Shown: piece after piece, positions 10,560 through 20,046 of the stretch
Layout of the letters: the number at the start of each line of letters is the position of its first letter
Position numbering within the stretch: position 1 is the stretch's first letter
Translations under genes and position numbers: made by a program
The notes under the pieces: generated by a model
What the model saw: only the letters and a program-made list of their open reading frames with translations
The model's database searches: none
Told to the model about the DNA's origin: nothing
DNA from: Selaginella moellendorffii
Taxonomy: Eukaryota > Streptophyta > Lycopodiopsida > Selaginellales > Selaginellaceae
DNA: 64,000 bases
Direction: 5' to 3'
Assembly (NCBI RefSeq): GCF_000143415.4
Contig: NW_003314377.1
Coordinates: forward strand, 262,240 to 326,239

Positions 10560-10680
10560 TCAGTGGAGAAAGTCCCAGCCCTTCGCAATGGACTTGAAAT
10601 CGATCTTGGGGTAGTGCTTTTGTGAAGATATTTGCAACCTGAGTGGTCATGTCGCAGTAGATCAGCTCAATTGGGGTAGA
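10560..10680 (-). pseudogene. RNase H end of Copia C (separated by the MITE-like insert)
   Basis: The minus frame encodes IELIYCDMTTQVANIFTKALP, the typical copia RNase H tail, followed by the 3' untranslated region and LTR. It is separated from the rest of RNase H by the insert at 10687-10924. Confidence 0.85.
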
Positions 10681-10686
10681 ATGCAT

Positions 10687-10924
10687 AATACAGCACCCCC
10701 CCTTATTTAGGGTGGGCCCCATTTGTTTATTTGGATTTGCATGCCACCTCATTGCTTACTTGCGCATGCCACCTCATTATTATAAATTAAAGAGATAAAT
10801 CTTTGAGATGCCCGAGTGGGACTGCTGCCACGGAGGACGCGAGGAGTGAGGCGTGCTGCCACGGAGGACGCGAGGAGTGAGCGTGGCAAAGGGGCAACCA
10901 CGTAAGAGTGAGGGGTGCTGTATT
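10687..10924. mobile_element. MITE-like insertion in the Copia C RNase H
   Basis: The ends AATACAGCACCCC (10687-10699) and GGGGTGCTGTATT (10912-10924) are perfect inverted repeats, and both are bordered by ATGCAT (10681-10686 and 10925-10930). It is 238 bp, non-coding, with an internal tandem of about 24 bp (CTGCCACGGAGGACGCGAGGAGTGA near 10834 and 10856). It separates two parts of one RNase H domain, so it is an insertion rather than native sequence. The ATGCAT flanks may be the target duplication or the outermost part of the inverted repeats; being palindromic, they fit both. Confidence 0.75.
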
Positions 10925-10930
10925 ATGCAT

Positions 10931-12362
10931 TTCTTCCAGCGAGGATTGGCTGCTAATGCAATGCAGCTTTGATTGTCGCAGAAGAGGCGAGTGGGAGTCT
11001 TCACACTCACACCAAGGTTAGAAAGTAGTGAGCGTAACCACACACCTTCTTTGGTAGCTTGTGAGGCTGCCAAATATTCTGCTTCAGTACTAGAGGTTGC
11101 CACTGTACTTTGCTTCCTGCTGCACCACGAGACTGTCGCACTGCCCAGGGAAAACGAATAGCCAGAGGTGGACTTGCGTGTGTCACAGTCTCCCCCAAAA
11201 TCAGCATCACAGTAGCCCGTGAGGGTAAGCGCTTTTCCCTGGTAGCACAATCCAAGGTAAGTAGTACCTCGAAGGTACCTGAAGATGCGTTTCACCGCTG
11301 CCCAATGTTGAGATCCAGGATTAGCCAGGAATTGGCTCACGGCAAAAGAAATATCTGGGCGCGTACAAACAGCTGGATACATGAGACTGCCAACAGCTTG
11401 TCTGTAAGGGATGGAGTCCATGGCTCTCTTGTCTTCCTCTGTCTCAGGAGACATGGCTCGTGAAAGCTGGCAGCCTAGTTCCATTGGTGTCGCCACTGGA
11501 TTAGAGCTCGTCATAGAAAACCTGGCCAGCATATCTTCTATATACTTGGCTTGGTGAAGATAGATAGTGCGTTGAGAGCGATCACGCACAAGTTCCATGC
11601 CAAGAAAGTAGGAAGCCGAGCCAAGAGTTTTCATCTCAAATTGGCTGCAAAGATCTCGCTTAACCTGGAGAAACATTAAGCGATGATTATGGATGACAAG
11701 AGTATCATCAACATAAAGAGCGATGATCACAAATGATTCACCCTCCACCCGAATATAAAGATTCGGGTCTGCCTCGCTACGGGAAAAGCCCACACTTAGT
11801 ATAAAATCGTCAAAGCGTTTGTACCAAGATCTGGGTGCTTGTTTCGAGCCGATCTGGGTGCTTGTTACAAGCCGTAGACAGCTTTCTTGAGAAGCCAGAG
11901 ATGATCCTCTTTTCCAGCGGCTAGAAATCCTTCTGGCTGTGCCATATAGATTTCTTCTTCAAGCGCACCATAAAGGAATGCCGTGGTCACATCCATCTGT
12001 TCCAGATCAAAGTCTCCCACCGCAGCAAAATTAATCAAGGAACGAAGAGTAGAATGTTTAACCACTGGAGCGAAGGTGTCGTTGTAGTCAAGTCCAGGAA
12101 CTTGCGAGCATCCTTTCGCCACCAATCGCGCCTTGTAGCGATCCGAGCCATCAGGATTAAGCTTCAGAGCATACACCCACATGCTCTTGATAATCTGGCG
12201 ATTGGAAGGCACAGTTGGAACAAGAACATGTGTCTCGTTCTTTTGCTGTGAAGCAATCTCGGCTTCCATTGCTACACGCCAGTAAGACGCTTCCTGTGAG
12301 GCCATGGCTTCTCCATAGGTCCTCGGAACAGTAGGAGTCCCAGCTGCACGAGAGGAGACCAT
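10931..12362 (-). pseudogene. Reverse transcriptase and RNase H of Copia C
   Basis: Minus-strand frames 12362-11865 and 11793-10931. The first part begins after the RT linker and holds WRVAMEAEI, RYKARLVAKGCSQ and MDVTTAFLYG; the second holds the YVDD catalytic box (IALYVDDTLVI), the SLMYPAVCTRPDI connection and the RNase H part (GYCDADFGGD, STEAEYLA). Between them, at 11828-11866, a 23-bp tandem duplication and a stop replace the normal YGLKQAP region. The RNase H end is cut by the MITE-like insert. Confidence 0.9.
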
Positions 12363-12371
12363 TGCTCAGTA

Positions 12372-13186
12372 GGCTACTTCCAGACTTTCAAGGATATGGG
12401 AGAAACACAAACTGGGAAAATGCTCAAGCGATTGAGAAGTGATGGTGGAGGCGAATTCACTTCCAATGCTTTCAACCAGCTGTGTGAGCAAGGAGGGATT
12501 GTGCGAGAACTTACAACGCGAGAGACTCCACAACAGAATGGCGTAGCTGAGCGCAAGAATCGCACACTAGTGGAGAGTGCTCGGGCAATGCTACTTTCCA
12601 GTGGTCTGCCTCGCAGCTTCTGGTTTCACGCTGTCTTGACGGCGAACTATCTCCAGAACCGGCTCCCCACCTCTGCCCTTGCTGGCATCACTCCTGAAGA
12701 AGCATGGAGTGGCAAGAAACCCACAGTTACGCATCTGAGAATATTCGGGTGTGAAGCGTGGGCACACATCCCTGATGGAATGCGCAAGAAATTGGACCCC
12801 AAGAGCCAGAAGGCTGTGTTTGTGGGCTACAGCCTCGATCACAAAGCCTATCGTCTCTGGAATCCAATCACGAAGCAGGAGATCCTGAGCAGAGATGTGG
12901 TTTTCAACGAGAATTCTTTTCTTCCTTCTAGTCAAGGTTCTACTTCCAGACCTACCTTGACCGAAGAAAATGACGTTGAAGCGGAACAAGATCAGTTGAC
13001 TGTCGGCACGATCACTGTGCCGCTTCAAACAGTCCCTACGCAACAACCCATGCCCGCTTCTACTCCAACACCACCAACCCCGCCGCCTCCTCCAGATCCT
13101 CTACGCAGATCGATCCGCACAAGGCGCACTGGACGACTAAGAACCTGGATCTAGACTTCAACGAGTGGTGGGATTGGGTATCGGCA
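12372..13186 (+). pseudogene. Integrase C-part of Copia C, inverted block
   Basis: Plus-strand frame with the integrase core end (RSDGGGEF, ETPQQNGVAERKN), the GKKPTVTHLRIFGCEA region, the FVGYS..KAYRLW motif, a proline-rich linker and an acidic-tryptophan end near 13186. The start of the block continues what is broken off at 14760, and its end continues what starts at 12362 on the opposite strand. The element is minus-oriented, so this block has been turned around. Confidence 0.88.
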
Positions 13187-14760
13187 CCCATGGCAGCCAC
13201 TGTTCCTACAAATCCGCCTCCAAATCCACCACCTATTTCCCCTCCCATCACAAATCCGACTGTGCCTACAGCGGATATCGTTTCAGTGGACGCAAATCCA
13301 CCAAAATTTGATGGGAGGAACTGGCGCTTCTGGAAGACAAAATTCGAATCCTATATGGATGAACGAGGCCTCTGGGACATCACCACAGGAACTGAGACAC
13401 TTCCAGATACAGCTACAGTGGATGAAACTGCGAAGTATCGCAAGAAGGACCGGAGAGCTTTGGGCAAATTCCATGCAGCGCTGGAAGGGCGAGAATTCCA
13501 TTGCATTGGACGGTGCAAGAGTGCAAAGGAAGCGTGGGAGGCCATGAAGCAGACTTACCAGATCCCTTCAACATCCCATCGCATTTTTTTACGGAAGCAG
13601 CTTCATGCACTGGTGATGGCTGAAGGGGACGACCTCAAGGATCATCTTGCTGCAGCGAGAACAATCTTAGATGATCTTAAGGATGTGGGAGCAAACATAG
13701 AGGATGAAGAAGAAGCAGAGCTGGTGCTCGTCACACTTCCTCCATCCTTTGATCCTCTCATATGTAGCAGCCGCCAGGACGATGATCTGAGACGAAGAGC
13801 AACAACAGGATCAGAGGCCGTTGCATTCTACTCTTCTCTCAGGAAAGAAACAGTGAACAAAGGGAAACAAGGAGCCTCTTCATCCAAGAAGCCCAAGTGT
13901 TCTCATTGCAACAAGAAAGGCCATGACGAAGCTCAATGCTGGGTGAAAAATCCATCTCTCAAGCCTGTAAGGAACAATGCAAAGAAAAAGGTGGTACACG
14001 CCTTCATCTTGTCACGAGCTATGGCAGTGGCAGCACTGTCTACAGAGTGCATCTACCTGGATTCTGCTGCTACAGACCATATGTTCAACAGTGATAAGTA
14101 CTTTGAAGCCTATGATCCTACAGCCACAGAGGAGTATGTCATCGTTGGCAATGCCCAGCAGCTTGCTGTGAAAGGAATTGGAACCATCAAGTTCACTTTA
14201 CCACAAGGAATAGTCGTAAAGATCCACGAGGTTCTTTATATTCCTGGTTTATGTGCTAATTTGTTCTCTGTGGGACAATTTGCTGAGGATGGGTATCAGT
14301 TCGCCATTACACCTCGCCAATTCCAGCTGATCTCGACCACAGGAGCCATCCTCACAGCGTCCCGGCCTGGACGGCGTGACCTCTACCGCCTTACCATGCT
14401 GCCAGATCTTGCTGGACGGAGTCTGGGCCTACACGCACAAAAGACAACGACCAGTCACTCACTGGAGCTTTGGCACGCACGCCTGGGGCATCCTAGTGCT
14501 GATAGAATCAAGCATCTCGCACGCGAGCAGATGGTTGAAGGTCTAGACCTGGACCCAAGAGCCGTTCTTCCATTTTGCCAGGGCTGTCAGCTAGGAAAAT
14601 CTACTCGCCAACCTTTCCCCAAGACTGGAGCATCTCGAGCTACAGCTCTGTACACACTGATGTGTGTGGCCCGATGGCCACCACAGCAGTGGGAGGTTTA
14701 TCAGTTTCATTGATGACTACAGTCGTCGCACTATGATCTACCCTATGGCTCGCAAATCCC
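13187..14760 (+). pseudogene. Gag, protease and integrase N-part of Copia C, inverted block
   Basis: ATG at 13190 opens a 507-codon frame. It has a proline-rich N-terminus, the copia gag domain (NWRFWKTKFESYM, KEAWEAMKQTY), a zinc knuckle CSHCNKKGHDEAQCW, the protease box YLDSAATDHM (DSA in place of DSG), the GAG-pre-integrase domain (LWHARLGHPS) and the integrase HHCC end (CQGCQLGKS). A frameshift near 14670 moves into the core start FIDDYSRRTMIYPMARKS, which stops at 14760. The block lies opposite to the element's LTR/PBS direction. Confidence 0.9.
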
Positions 14761-14899
14761 AATCGTTACACCCTCTTGCAAGGCCTGGAGCGCTTGGATT
14801 AGGGCACGCCTCTGTCTACGTAGACGGAGGCTCCGATTCACCCTAGCAAGTGTCGCCCTGATCCTACGGTTTCGAATTCTTCTCGCTCTCCCAGGCATT
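14761..14899 (-). other. Leader of Copia C
   Basis: Non-coding DNA between the primer site and the inverted gag block. In the ancestral order it would have led directly into gag. Confidence 0.65.
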
Positions 14900-14911
14900 G
14901 CTCTGATACTA
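14900..14911 (-). other. Primer binding site of Copia C
   Basis: On the minus strand TAGTATCAGAGC, one base off TGGTATCAGAGC (initiator-Met tRNA), directly inside the right LTR. This fixes the element's direction. Confidence 0.85.
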
Positions 14912-15054
14912 TCTAACGAAAGGTGAAACCGTGTGATGGTGCTCAAGATCCGTCATAACATATATGGAATGGAAAATGTACATACGTGTGACATGGTGAA
15001 CCGGTGAAGACTCGTGTCTCTCCACGTGGACTAGCCACGCGGCACAGGGCCACA
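14912..15054 (-). repeat. 5' LTR of Copia C
   Basis: 143 bp; on the minus strand TGTGGCCC...GTTAGA. Followed on the plus strand by GTTGC (15055-15059), the second target copy. Confidence 0.92.
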
Positions 15055-15221
15055 GTTGCTGATCGCAAAAATGGCGAAGAGGTTTGCAATTTTCTTTTTC
15101 CTTCTCTATATCAAGCTTGCAGGGGTGCCAGAATGCTGAAACGGATTCTACCAGCCGGTGAGCTTGTTTACTTTTCGCGTGGCTATTGGTGAAATTCATG
15201 GTGTTCTTGCTTTTTAAGGTT

Positions 15222-15345
15222 GCTTCGACTCGACTATGCTGCCGCGATGCGTCCCCATCCTGAGAAGGTGCAAAGCTTACTTGCTAATTTTTGTAGATCT
15301 TCTAAGCTTTGCTGTTTACAGGCTCAAAGAGGGGGTGAAGATGCT
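15222..15345 (+). pseudogene. PP2C-like gene remnant, unit 1
   Basis: Only the exon ending HPEK, the 54-bp intron and the first seven codons of the next exon (AQRGGED) remain. Near 15343 the sequence jumps to what lies after the gene in unit 2 (GCAAAGGCGAG). The deletion endpoints share TGC, typical of end joining. Confidence 0.8.
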
Positions 15346-15647
15346 TTGCAAAGGCGAGAATGAATTGGAGCGGTGGAAAGCTAGATGATACCACGGCAGT
15401 TGTGGCGTTTGTGACCTGATATTTGAGTCGCGAAGGGTAAACATTTCAAGCAGTTTTTGCGGAGGCCAGTGTAAATTGCTCAGGCCGTTAATTTTTGCGG
15501 TATTTCCGGTTCTTACGCTAATTGAGGTATGACATCCTTTTGATTTGATTCAAACCGTTCTTTGTGTCTTTTGTGTCCAGCCTTCATTTTAAATCGCAGG
15601 TAGCTGCTGCTGAATCTTCCTTTTAGAAATCAAGGTTTTGTTCCATC
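15346..15647. other. Unit 1 DNA between PP2C remnant and LRR remnant
   Basis: Non-coding, shared with units 2 and 4 in part. No gene seen. Confidence 0.5.
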
Positions 15648-16270
15648 AGAAGGTTCACAACCTGAAGTTCTAACCTCACTGGAGATTGAACACCGGACAG
15701 GACAGGTATCTCTTCTGTTTAGAGGGAACTGCTCAGGGTCACTTGAGGTGTTAGACATGTAGTTTAGCTGGACGATCACGAGCAAGCTCAAGATACTCAA
15801 GCTCTCCGGCAACATGATCTCTGGCTCGTCCTTCTCGGGGGTACATCGAGCTGCTAGGCCTTTGGCACGATGGGATCTTTTGCGACTGCGTGGCTCTCCA
15901 GGAGCTCTTCAACAGTCGCACTCCCCCGTCCAGCAGCAAATTCCGGAATTTCATTCTCGGCTCTACATCTCTCAGCCATCCAAATGGGTGTGCGGGCTTG
16001 GAAGTGCTCGAACAACGTTTCGGAGGAGCTCGTGTGGGCCCTATCATGTCTCTCAGCTTGGGCAGACTCTTTGAGTTTGCTCAGATCTCTCGGAGAACCG
16101 GTTGAAGGGGATGGTTCTGAAGGACTAAGTGGTGGAAACCCTGTTACAGTCGAATAGCAACAAAGAGCTCACGGAGAACAGCTTGAAGGACAGCTCCAGG
16201 CGAGCTCGTGTGGAGGATCCTTGGATACCGCTTTCATCCCAGTACCGTGAGACTCCACCAGAAAGACGGT
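15648..16270 (+). pseudogene. Leucine-rich-repeat remnant, unit 1
   Basis: The plus strand encodes LRR-like words: SLEVLDM followed by a stop, then LKILKLSGNMISGSS, and later, in another frame, a LSLGRLFEF stretch. Spacing and the LSGN...SG wording resemble plant extracellular LRR repeats of receptor-like proteins. Frames change repeatedly, and no signal peptide, transmembrane or kinase part is present. It is a fragment. Confidence 0.5.
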
Positions 16271-16503
16271 GAGGAAGGTGGCGACAAGCCAATTGGCTGG
16301 AGCTGTGACTTCCTTCTTTGTCTCGAGTATTTGGTCGCGTGTCCCGTCCACATGGTGAGCCATGGAATTGTTTCTTAGTTGCTCAAATCTTAATTCTTTC
16401 TGATCTCCAGGTTGGTAATCACCATTACCAACTAAGAGGAATTTTTTGCATTGAGGCTTTGCAGTTCGGTAGGCGACGAAGAAAAACTTTCCAGGATCGG
16501 AGG

Positions 16504-17937
16504 ATGAAAAGTTACAGCCCGAGCTTGCTGTTCTTCGTGCTTGTCTTCTCCGCTGCGGCACTGATACTCGTATGGATTCTCGACATAAAAATTCCGACTC
16601 CGCGATGATGTCCTGGAGCCGAACTCTGGGATCAAACTCCGCATCAGCAACAACACCACAAGCTACAAGGGCAGTGACACTTGCAGGAGTAGGAACGAGT
16701 ACGACTTCTACAGCCGCCGAAGATCGGCGAGCTTCGAGCCATCCGAGTCGCTCCAACAGAAAATCCTAGAGTACGAGGCTTTGCACGGGAGGTGCGCTCC
16801 GGGGCCCGAGCAGTGCGCGAACTGTAGTACATGCGGCTACCTCGTCTACGTTCCCGCCAACCAGGGGATCGGCAACAAGATGGTGGCTATAGTAGCAGCG
16901 TTTCTCTACGCGCTGCTCACCGACAGGACGATGCTGATCGCGAGGTTGGAGAACCTGGACACGCTCTTCTGCGAGCCGTTTCCATCCAGCTCCTGGCTGC
17001 TGCCGTCGAAGCACCTCGAGTTGGCGCCGTGGGACGCCTCCAAGTGGATTGGGAGCCTGGCGGGTTCGCCCAACTGCAGCCGCGGCGTCGACGTGAGCTT
17101 CCCCGAGGTGGTGGTGGCCTATCTCGATTACAACTACAGGGACCACTTCTGCCAAGATCAACAGCAAGCTCTCAACTCCAGCGCGCGGTGGATCGTCCTC
17201 TCCTCCGGCCAGTACTTCACTCCGGCGCTCTACAACGTCCCGACTTTCAGGAGCAAACTCGAGGAATTGTTCCCACAGCAGGAGGCCATCTTCCATCTCC
17301 TGGTGAGGTACCTGTTGCTTCCCAGTGACTTCGTGTGGGACAAGGCGGCCAGGTACTACGACGCATACCTGGCCCAGGCCGAGCTTCTAGTCGGGGTCCA
17401 CTTGCGAAACCACATCTGGTTCTCGCCACCCAACCTCGCCGAGGATACGTTCGACTGCCTGGTGCAACAAGGCGCGCTCGCAAACACCACCCAGGAGCGA
17501 GCTCCCAGATCGTCGGTGAGGAAGAACAGCAAGAAGGTGGCGGTGCTGGTGGTGTCGCTCAACTCGCAGTACTCGGAGACGCTCAAGAGCAAGGTGCTGG
17601 GATACGATCTAGCGGACGGCTCCTCGGTGTCCATCCACCAGCCGAGCGTGGAGGGGGTGCAAAACACAGGGAACTTGGATCACGACGCACAAGCGGTGAT
17701 GGAGATCTACTTGCTGTCGATGAGCGATGTCCTGGTGACGAGCCCGCCATCCACGTTTGGCTACTCGGCAGCGGGGCTGGCGGGGTGAGGCCCGTGCAGT
17801 TCGTGTGCGACCAGAACAAGAGCGTGGTTTGCTCGGTGAGGGAGACGATGGAGCCGTGCTACCACGTTTATCCGGCTCAGTCCGCGCTGGACAACATTGA
17901 AAAGTGCGAATGCGGCGTGGGTTTCAGACTAGTCTAA
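16504..17937 (+). pseudogene. GT37 fucosyltransferase-like pseudogene, unit 1
   Basis: ATG at 16504 starts a Golgi-type signal anchor (LLFFVLVFSAAALILVW) that runs into a frameshift near 16585, where two extra A's are present relative to units 2 and 4, and a TGA. The catalytic part is open from about 16587 to 17788: CGYLVYVPANQGIGNKM, LFCEPFP, the VGVHLRNH region, VVSLNSQYSE and SDVLVTSPPSTFGY, the conserved motifs of plant family 37 alpha-1,2-fucosyltransferases of cell wall xyloglucan or arabinogalactan synthesis. A one-G deletion at about 17787 causes a stop; the last 50 codons (METMEPCYH-type end) continue in another frame to TAA at 17937. Single exon. Confidence 0.87.
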
Positions 17938-18302
17938 AGGACGTTCTTAGAAAGGATGTTGTCTTAGAAAGTTCTTAAAGCTTTTAAGATTTTATTTTCT
18001 TTCTCGTGATAGATTTCTAAGTTGCTCCTTGGGTGCATCACGCAAATCTAGCGTCATTTGTAGACTTGCGTGGTCAGGTCATGCTCTTGGCCCACGCAAA
18101 GTTGCGCCAAGGCTGCCTTGAAATCCAGGTAATTTGGTACCAAGAGCTTATAGACTTCAAATGGCGAGCTGTCTTTTGTGCAGGACTTTGAAAAACTGCT
18201 CGTATAGTGTTCTGGCGTGGAAGCTAACGAGTCTTTTTGACAAATGGCACGCGCAAAGGACTTGACTGTTTACCAAGCCCGGTGGAGAACTTTTTGTGTG
18301 AA
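17938..18302. other. Spacer between GT37 and peptide gene, unit 1
   Basis: 3' region of the GT37 gene and upstream region of the peptide gene. In unit 3 an open stretch covers part of it (37082-37330), but the frame is not kept in the other units. Confidence 0.45.
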
Positions 18303-18309
18303 TATAAAA
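18303..18309 (+). promoter_or_regulatory. TATA box of the peptide gene, unit 1
   Basis: TATAAAA, 104 bp before the ATG at 18407. Conserved as TATAAAA in units 3 and 4 and TATAAGA in unit 2. Implies a 5' leader of roughly 70 nt. Confidence 0.6.
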
Positions 18310-18406
18310 CACTGGAGGCCCATTGGATCCAATCGTATCGGAGCAAGCACAGCTCTTGGTTCTTATACAACGATATCATCACTACGTTTAGTGCTTTGTG
18401 GCTGGA

Positions 18407-18652
18407 ATGGATCGTGGAAGGATGCTTCTTGCCATCGCATTGGTGATCATGATCAGCGGCAACATCGAATGTTCCAGGCCGGGCTCGTTTTCGGTGATGA
18501 GCCAGCAGGCCGAGCTTTTCAATTTCGAATTGCGCCTTCCTGTTGTTAACAAGATCCACACTCTTCTCGAAAGGACCTCCCGGAGAATGCTCCCCCAGCG
18601 TCAGCCCACGCCACCCTCCGGCCCTTCCGAGGACAACAACGATCGTGATTGA
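18407..18652 (+). CDS. Small secreted-peptide precursor with PPSGPS motif, unit 1
   Basis: 81 residues. The ATG at 18407 is chosen over an upstream in-frame GTG because it directly precedes a signal peptide (basic MDRGR, hydrophobic LLAIALVIMIS, cleavage probable around residues 20-23). The middle is conserved among copies (FSVMSQQAELF, LRLPVV). After RR at 59-60 the C-terminus reads QPTPPSGPSEDNNDRD, with PPSGPS at 69-74. Short precursors with an N-terminal secretion signal and a C-terminal proline/SGP motif are the layout of plant signalling peptides; the PxPPS(A/G)PS core is closest to the IDA/IDL family, and PSGP also recalls CLE peptides. It would act outside the cell on an LRR receptor kinase. 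The family assignment is inference; the IDA family's usual K/R-H-N after the core is absent. Confidence 0.65.
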   Translation: MDRGRMLLAIALVIMISGNIECSRPGSFSVMSQQAELFNFELRLPVVNKIHTLLERTSRRMLPQRQPTPPSGPSEDNNDRD

Positions 18653-18989
18653 AGAGGCGGACAGCCACGTGGCTGACACGTCACGCTAGGAGACACGTCT
18701 GGCTTTTTTCATCAATTCTCCTCCAAATCCTCCACCTCCACTCCTTCCCTCCCATTACAGTCACACATCAATTTACCCAGCTTGCGTCCATGAGGCGCTT
18801 GTCTCACCAAGGTGAAGGGGAATGATAAAGGCAACTTTCCATTTTTCCCTGTCAAGAGACTTGAGAGCTGCGTGGAATTCCCAGAAGTTCCACTCCAGCA
18901 AGTAAAGTCTCCACAAGACTTTCAGGGATGTCTTGTACAGCTGCGAGCAATCAGCCGTGGTGCTGGCTTGCCCTTGTTCTGGCAAGAAG

Positions 18990-19323
18990 ATCTGCAAAGA
19001 GGAGCGGCTGCAGTGAGTCTTGAAGATTCGCAGGTCGTTCGGATTGGGCATTGGCAGCACTGGCAAAGGCAGATTTTCTCCCACTTGACGTGATGGAAAT
19101 GCACGTCTGGTGAGATGATCAGCGCCTTGGAGACAGGATTGTAGACCTTGTAAGCCTTGTGTTCAATGCCATAGCCTAGGAAAATGCCTCGTTCGCTTGT
19201 TGGAGTGAGTTTTTTTTCTAGTTTTAGAGGGGATATGGACGCCATGGAAGGTGCGCTAATCCATTCGAATTCCACTTTGTGTAAGAACCCTTGACAATCC
19301 TGGACCTCAACATTGGCAAGCAC
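18990..19323 (-). pseudogene. Copia integrase fossil, unit 1
   Basis: The minus strand encodes LTPTSERGIFLGYGIEHKAY and VYNPVSKALI, the C-terminal part of copia integrase. It has decayed and is present at the same place in all four units, so it predates the duplications. It lies head-to-head with an RNase H fossil. Confidence 0.7.
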
Positions 19324-19365
19324 TTAAACGCGTCTTTTGGTACTTCCGAGATACGTTTTCTTACG

Positions 19366-19660
19366 GTCTTAAGGCCAAGAGTCAAGCTTACTGGGCTGGC
19401 TTTGGCTAAATTGTTTAGCCTTCACAATGCAGTTAGCAGCAAGAAGAAGAGCGTCGTTGCCTGCTCCAGCTGTGAGGCGGAGGCTAGTTCCGCATGCAAA
19501 GAGGCCATCTGGCTTCGCCGCCTCCTCAACGACACCCGGCCCAACACCAATCTACTGTGACAATCAAGGCTACATCGCCTCGAGCAAACATCACAAGATT
19601 AATTCCCCGACGAAACACGCACCACGCTGGGAGACACGTCCAGTTCTTTCCATGTTCTTG
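19366..19660 (+). pseudogene. Copia RNase H fossil, unit 1
   Basis: The plus strand encodes SVVACSSCEAE, ACKEAIWLRRLL and, in a second frame, YCDNQGYIASSKHHKIN, the copia RNase H core. Frame-broken and present in all units. Confidence 0.75.
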
Positions 19661-20046
19661 TGATTCCAATCTCGATAATGCAATCTTAATTGAACATCAC
19701 AACAGCCTGGAAATCGAGTCCACTGCTTCATCCCACCAAACAATCTGATCTCGTGCACAGCATGAAACGAACATTCTCTGTGCCTCTCCTGATAGAGCCA
19801 TACAGAACCTTCTCATGTCCAGCCACTTGATTATTCTATGCAGCACACTCAAATACGTCCAGGTAAATCTCGAAATCCTCTCAAAGTAGGCTAAAGGAGA
19901 TACTTTGTCATCTTGCCAAAAGCCCCTTCTAACACATGCTTGAGGGTTAGAGAGGGCTTGGGTGAGTTGGCAAGGTGTAGTTTTGGTCTTTCACTTGAAA
20001 GATCATGGACCTCACTTCACTACAGTGTCACCTTTAGCCCATTACA
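19661..20046. other. Unit 1 DNA between copia fossil and PPR fragment
   Basis: Non-coding; conserved in units 2-4 except for unit-specific insertions in unit 4. Nothing recognised. Confidence 0.5.

Larger units (their letters stand above)
10373..15054 (-). mobile_element. Element C: Ty1/copia retrotransposon with inverted internal blocks
   Basis: Flanked by GTTGC (10368-10372 and 15055-15059); the same site in units 2 and 4 is uninterrupted (GTGTTGCTGATC), so the boundaries are exact. LTRs are 143 bp (10373-10515 and 14912-15054). A tRNA-iMet-like primer site next to the right LTR shows the element runs on the minus strand. RT and RNase H (12362 to 10560) are on the minus strand as expected, but two blocks, integrase C-part (12372-13186) and gag-protease-integrase N-part (13187-14760), lie on the plus strand. 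Each appears flipped in place. Confidence 0.93.

Noticed and set aside
12363-12395. Two separate copia elements nested at 12362 instead of one rearranged element
   Set aside because: Breakpoint codons of the three blocks complement each other exactly, and there are only two LTRs and one target duplication; one rearranged element is simpler.
16169-17296. Minus-strand frames opposite GT37
   Set aside because: Arg/Ala-rich shadows of a GC-rich coding strand; the plus strand carries the GT37 motifs.
18398-18406. GTG three codons before the peptide ATG as start
   Set aside because: Non-ATG start is unnecessary; ATG at 18407 is conserved in all four units and directly precedes the signal peptide.
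18244-18549. Open frames overlapping the peptide gene in other frames
   Set aside because: Not conserved in length among the units, no recognisable domain, and they run through the TATA box and leader.
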